A model generated the notes under the pieces. That model was not told the DNA's origin. It saw only the letters and a program-made list of their open reading frames with translations, and ran no database searches. The translations under genes and the position numbers were made by a program. Below, piece by piece: positions 62,260-64,000 of a stretch of 64,000 nucleotides of DNA (its first letter is position 1; each line of letters begins with the position of its first letter). Source of the stretch: an uncultured Alphaproteobacteria bacterium (GTDB lineage Bacteria > Pseudomonadota > Alphaproteobacteria > RF32 > CAG-239); NCBI GenBank assembly GCA_949493535.1, contig CASZWJ010000002.1, forward strand, positions 183,165 through 247,164, written 5' to 3'.

Positions 62260-62823
62260 TTATTCCTTATATTCGCTTTTGAGTTTTGAAAATACATTAA
62301 TATCCCTGAATTTCTCTTCCGCCGCATTCCATTCGGCCTGCCGCATTATACCGTCTAAATGATAGCCCAGTTTTTGCGGAACATTTGCCGATTTCATATT
62401 CAAGGCACCTGTCCTGATAACAATCCGGTTAATGCCCTGCGTGAAAAATTCTTTTTCAATCAGCTTTACGGCTTCTTTCATGTATCCATTGCCGGCAAAG
62501 CGCGTCGAAATCCAATAGCCTATTTCAACAGACTTATTTATATCATGGATATTCAAAACAGAAATCATCCCCATAAACTGTCCGGACAAATCCTGAATCA
62601 TATAGTTAAAACCTTTGCCCTCAGTCCATTCTTTTTCGCAGCCTTGCAGATATTCGTAGCAGCTTTCGACATTATACTGAGGCGTTGCCCAGCCCAACCA
62701 CGGACGGAGATTCATCAGGCTGTTTTTAATTTCTATCAAAGAAATATTGGCCTGCATGAAACTTTTTTCCGCTTTTTTCAGAATTATCCTTTTTCCCTTT
62801 ATCTGTTCCGCCGGTTTTAACAT
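62260..62823 (-). CDS. GNAT acetyltransferase, RimJ/RimL-like
   Basis: 187 residues with the GNAT fold: an N-terminal KGKRIILKKAEKSFMQ, MISVLNIHDINKSVEIGYWI (beta4-beta5) and the acetyl-CoA loop ISTRFAGNGYMKEAVKLIEK. It is followed by INRIVIRTGALNMKSANVPQ and LGYHLDGIMR. This is the style of RimJ/RimL and related acyltransferases that modify ribosomal proteins, amines or antibiotics; the substrate cannot be told. AAGGAG precedes the ATG. It ends 63 bases before the next minus-strand gene. Confidence 0.88.
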   Translation of the reverse strand: MLKPAEQIKGKRIILKKAEKSFMQANISLIEIKNSLMNLRPWLGWATPQYNVESCYEYLQGCEKEWTEGKGFNYMIQDLSGQFMGMISVLNIHDINKSVEIGYWISTRFAGNGYMKEAVKLIEKEFFTQGINRIVIRTGALNMKSANVPQKLGYHLDGIMRQAEWNAAEEKFRDINVFSKLKSEYKE

Positions 62824-62991
62824 TTTTCTTCTCCTTTTACTTTCAGATTAGATTTTAAACAATTATTATGCAACAAATAATTTATGGAAATACATTATGC
62901 TTGAATTGGCTTTGCCTGACGATAAATATATTTGAATCCATTAAAGAGCATCTATGGAGCCCCACACAACGCCCATAACTAAAAAAAGTTC

Positions 62992-63020
62992 TTGCAATTA
63001 ATTTTGGAACGTTTTATAAG
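62992..63020 (+). promoter_or_regulatory. Putative sigma-70 promoter of tRNA-Pro
   Basis: TTGCAA at 62992-62997 and TATAAG at 63015-63020 are separated by 17 bases and end 12 bases before the tRNA. Confidence 0.7.
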
Positions 63021-63032
63021 GTGTTTGTTATT

Positions 63033-63109
63033 CGGGACGTAGTTCAGCCTGGTAGAGCGCTTGCATGGGGTGCAAGATGTCGGAGGTTCGAATCCTCTCG
63101 TCCCGACCA
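63033..63109 (+). tRNA. tRNA-Pro (anticodon GGG)
   Basis: 77 bases with encoded CCA. The acceptor stem is CGGGACG/CGTCCCG. The anticodon stem CTTGC/GCAAG encloses ATGGGGT, so the anticodon is GGG, reading CCC/CCU. The D-loop AGCCTGGTAGAGC and T-loop GTTCGAATC are normal. Confidence 0.97.
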
Positions 63110-63118
63110 GTTAGAAAA

Positions 63119-63144
63119 GACCTGCTTTGCGCAGGTTTTTTTTG
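63119..63144 (+). terminator. Intrinsic terminator of tRNA-Pro
   Basis: ACCTGC-TTTGC-GCAGGT stem followed by eight T, ten bases after the tRNA end. Confidence 0.85.
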
Positions 63145-63418
63145 TACCCGATTGGCAGGCGCCGTTCTTCTGGTGCGGAACGCCAAGCCGCAAAGGCTTG
63201 GCAGAGGATTATTACTCAGGCTCATAAATTCGCCGCGGCACCTGCTCTCTTCCTTCTATATTCTTTTCTATAATAAATTCCTTCAAACAGATTAAAGTGT
63301 TTTATAAATTTCATCATATATTATTTGTCTATTTTTCAATAATTTTCTTGAAAACGTTAATATTTCGTGCTATGTCTTTTAGCGATTTTATACAATTGTA
63401 TCACTAAATTTTTATAAC
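63145..63418. other. Non-coding gap after tRNA-Pro
   Basis: No gene is seen in the 309 bases between tRNA-Pro and the next gene. It contains a GCCAAGCC-GCAAA-GGCTTGGC perfect hairpin (63182-63202) in a GC-richer stretch, then strongly AT-rich sequence that probably holds the promoter of the gene at 63419. No repeat of the tRNA 3' end and no integrase is present. Confidence 0.6.
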
Positions 63419-63805
63419 ATGAAAAAAGAAAAAATTATTAGACAAGCTGACTATTCTATTTTAGCGGCAGCCCTAGCCTGTTTTATTTGGTGGTTATTAA
63501 GCTATCAGACGACTTTTTTGGGCCTTACGGTCATTTTGTTTGTCTTTGCCATTCTTCTGAATGCTTACAGGGAAAAACTGAAAGAAGATAAAAATCCGCT
63601 TAATAATAAACGGATTAGTGAAGCATTATCCTACTGTTCTGAAAGCAGGCGCGGAGTTAAAAGTGATTTTATAAATCTTTACGGACAAGAAATGTATGAC
63701 CTATTTCTGAGCAAAGGATATATACATGAACCCTTTGAAGACTATGGCACCGTATGGGAATTAACTAAACTCGGTTTACGGATGAAAACACAATTTTCAT
63801 CCTGA
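63419..63805 (+). CDS. Small membrane protein with possible winged-helix-like tail
   Basis: 128 residues. Basic N-terminus, two close membrane segments (about residues 14-29 and 34-48), then a cytosolic part of about 75 residues. Its end, FEDYGTVWELTKLGLRMK, has the wing-and-helix look of small DNA-binding domains (an aromatic strand followed by LTxLG). That reading is tentative. No Shine-Dalgarno is clear. It ends with a good terminator. No family recognised. Confidence 0.65.
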   Translation: MKKEKIIRQADYSILAAALACFIWWLLSYQTTFLGLTVILFVFAILLNAYREKLKEDKNPLNNKRISEALSYCSESRRGVKSDFINLYGQEMYDLFLSKGYIHEPFEDYGTVWELTKLGLRMKTQFSS

Positions 63806-63818
63806 CGCAAAACACCGC

Positions 63819-63856
63819 GGGCATCAGAAATGCTTCTGATGCCTTTAAGTTTTTTA
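63819..63856 (+). terminator. Intrinsic terminator
   Basis: GGCATCAGA-AATGCT-TCTGATGCC stem followed by TTTAAGTTTTTT, after the gene ending at 63805. Confidence 0.85.
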
Positions 63857-63937
63857 AAGATATTACATATTAGACTTGTCAAACACAAAATGAGAATATA
63901 GCTTATATTTAAACATATTTATCAGACGGGAAAAGCT

Positions 63938-64000
63938 ATGAACAGGATGGAAGAGATTTTAAAATATTACGGTGTTGATGGTCAAATTGTACGAACAACA
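63938..64000 (+). CDS. Start of a possible gene cut by the right edge
   Basis: An ATG at 63938 preceded by ACGGGAAAAG opens a frame that stays open to the window end (MNRMEEILKYYGVDGQIVRT). Only 21 codons are visible. The first residues look like a normal cytosolic protein start, but no identification is possible. Confidence 0.45.
   Translation, partial: MNRMEEILKYYGVDGQIVRTT

Noticed and set aside
63033-63418. Genomic island attachment site at tRNA-Pro
   Set aside because: There is no integrase, no direct repeat of the tRNA 3' end and no mobile gene in the visible flank.
1-64000. CRISPR array, prophage or insertion sequence
   Set aside because: No regularly spaced direct repeats, cas genes, transposase or phage structural genes were seen.

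Overview
The window reads as a chromosomal segment of an alphaproteobacterium. The main evidence is gene order typical of that class: holB-tmk-dacA-rlpA; lspA-bamF(DUF3035)-M16-M16 followed by pgi and mutL; dusB-trkA-hfq-hflX; recO-parC; tpiA next to ppiD. A DUF6898 small protein, BamF and a large TipN/GPR-like polar coiled-coil protein point the same way. LPS synthesis (kdsA), BamF and many lipoproteins show a Gram-negative envelope. The sequence is moderately AT-rich, with short intergenic gaps and many strong intrinsic terminators. An [FeFe]-hydrogenase maturase (hydE), a flavodiiron protein, rubrerythrin, a PerR-like regulator and formate-tetrahydrofolate ligase suggest an anaerobic or microaerobic, probably host- or gut-associated, lineage. 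That lifestyle is inference.

Layout. 1-5.0 kb: holB (cut by the left edge), tmk, dacA, rlpA and mltB on the minus strand, then tRNA-Ser(UGA). 5.3-8.9 kb: a small membrane protein, a YegD-type Hsp70, an unknown protein and galE. 8.9-16 kb: the lspA-bamF-M16-M16-pgi-mutL run. 16-22 kb: mgtE, tRNA-Leu(GAG), recJ-DUF502, an OmpA-type lipoprotein, and a plus-strand pair ending in a DUF192 lipoprotein. 22-31 kb: dusB-trkA-hfq-hflX, without the ntrBC/ntrYX genes that usually sit between dusB and trkA, then a 1334-residue membrane-anchored coiled-coil protein with an unknown partner gene. 31-43 kb: fhs, DUF6898, parC-recO, a frameshifted small membrane gene, kdsA, pyrG, secG, tpiA and ppiD. 43-47 kb: a structured RNA candidate with its own terminator, a tandem pair of paralogous lipoproteins, two unusual conserved hypotheticals and a SulP transporter. 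47-52 kb: hydE, a MATE exporter, fprA divergent from perR-rbr. 52-60 kb: unknown proteins, cold-shock protein, a Lys/His-rich exported protein, archaeal/eukaryotic-type proS, an EF-hand exported protein, a degenerate intergenic element and a DUF2157/GDYXXLXY pair. 60-64 kb: ppa, hypotheticals, a GNAT acetyltransferase, tRNA-Pro(GGG) and a small membrane protein.

Functionally most of the window is housekeeping: replication and repair, envelope building, glycolysis, nucleotide synthesis and RNA regulation. The distinctive parts are the oxygen and peroxide defence module with a shared divergent promoter and a PerR-box-like operator, the polar-protein gene with a perfect DnaA box and inverted repeat upstream, and the structured RNA at about 43.0-43.19 kb. 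I saw no transposase, integrase, prophage gene or CRISPR array.
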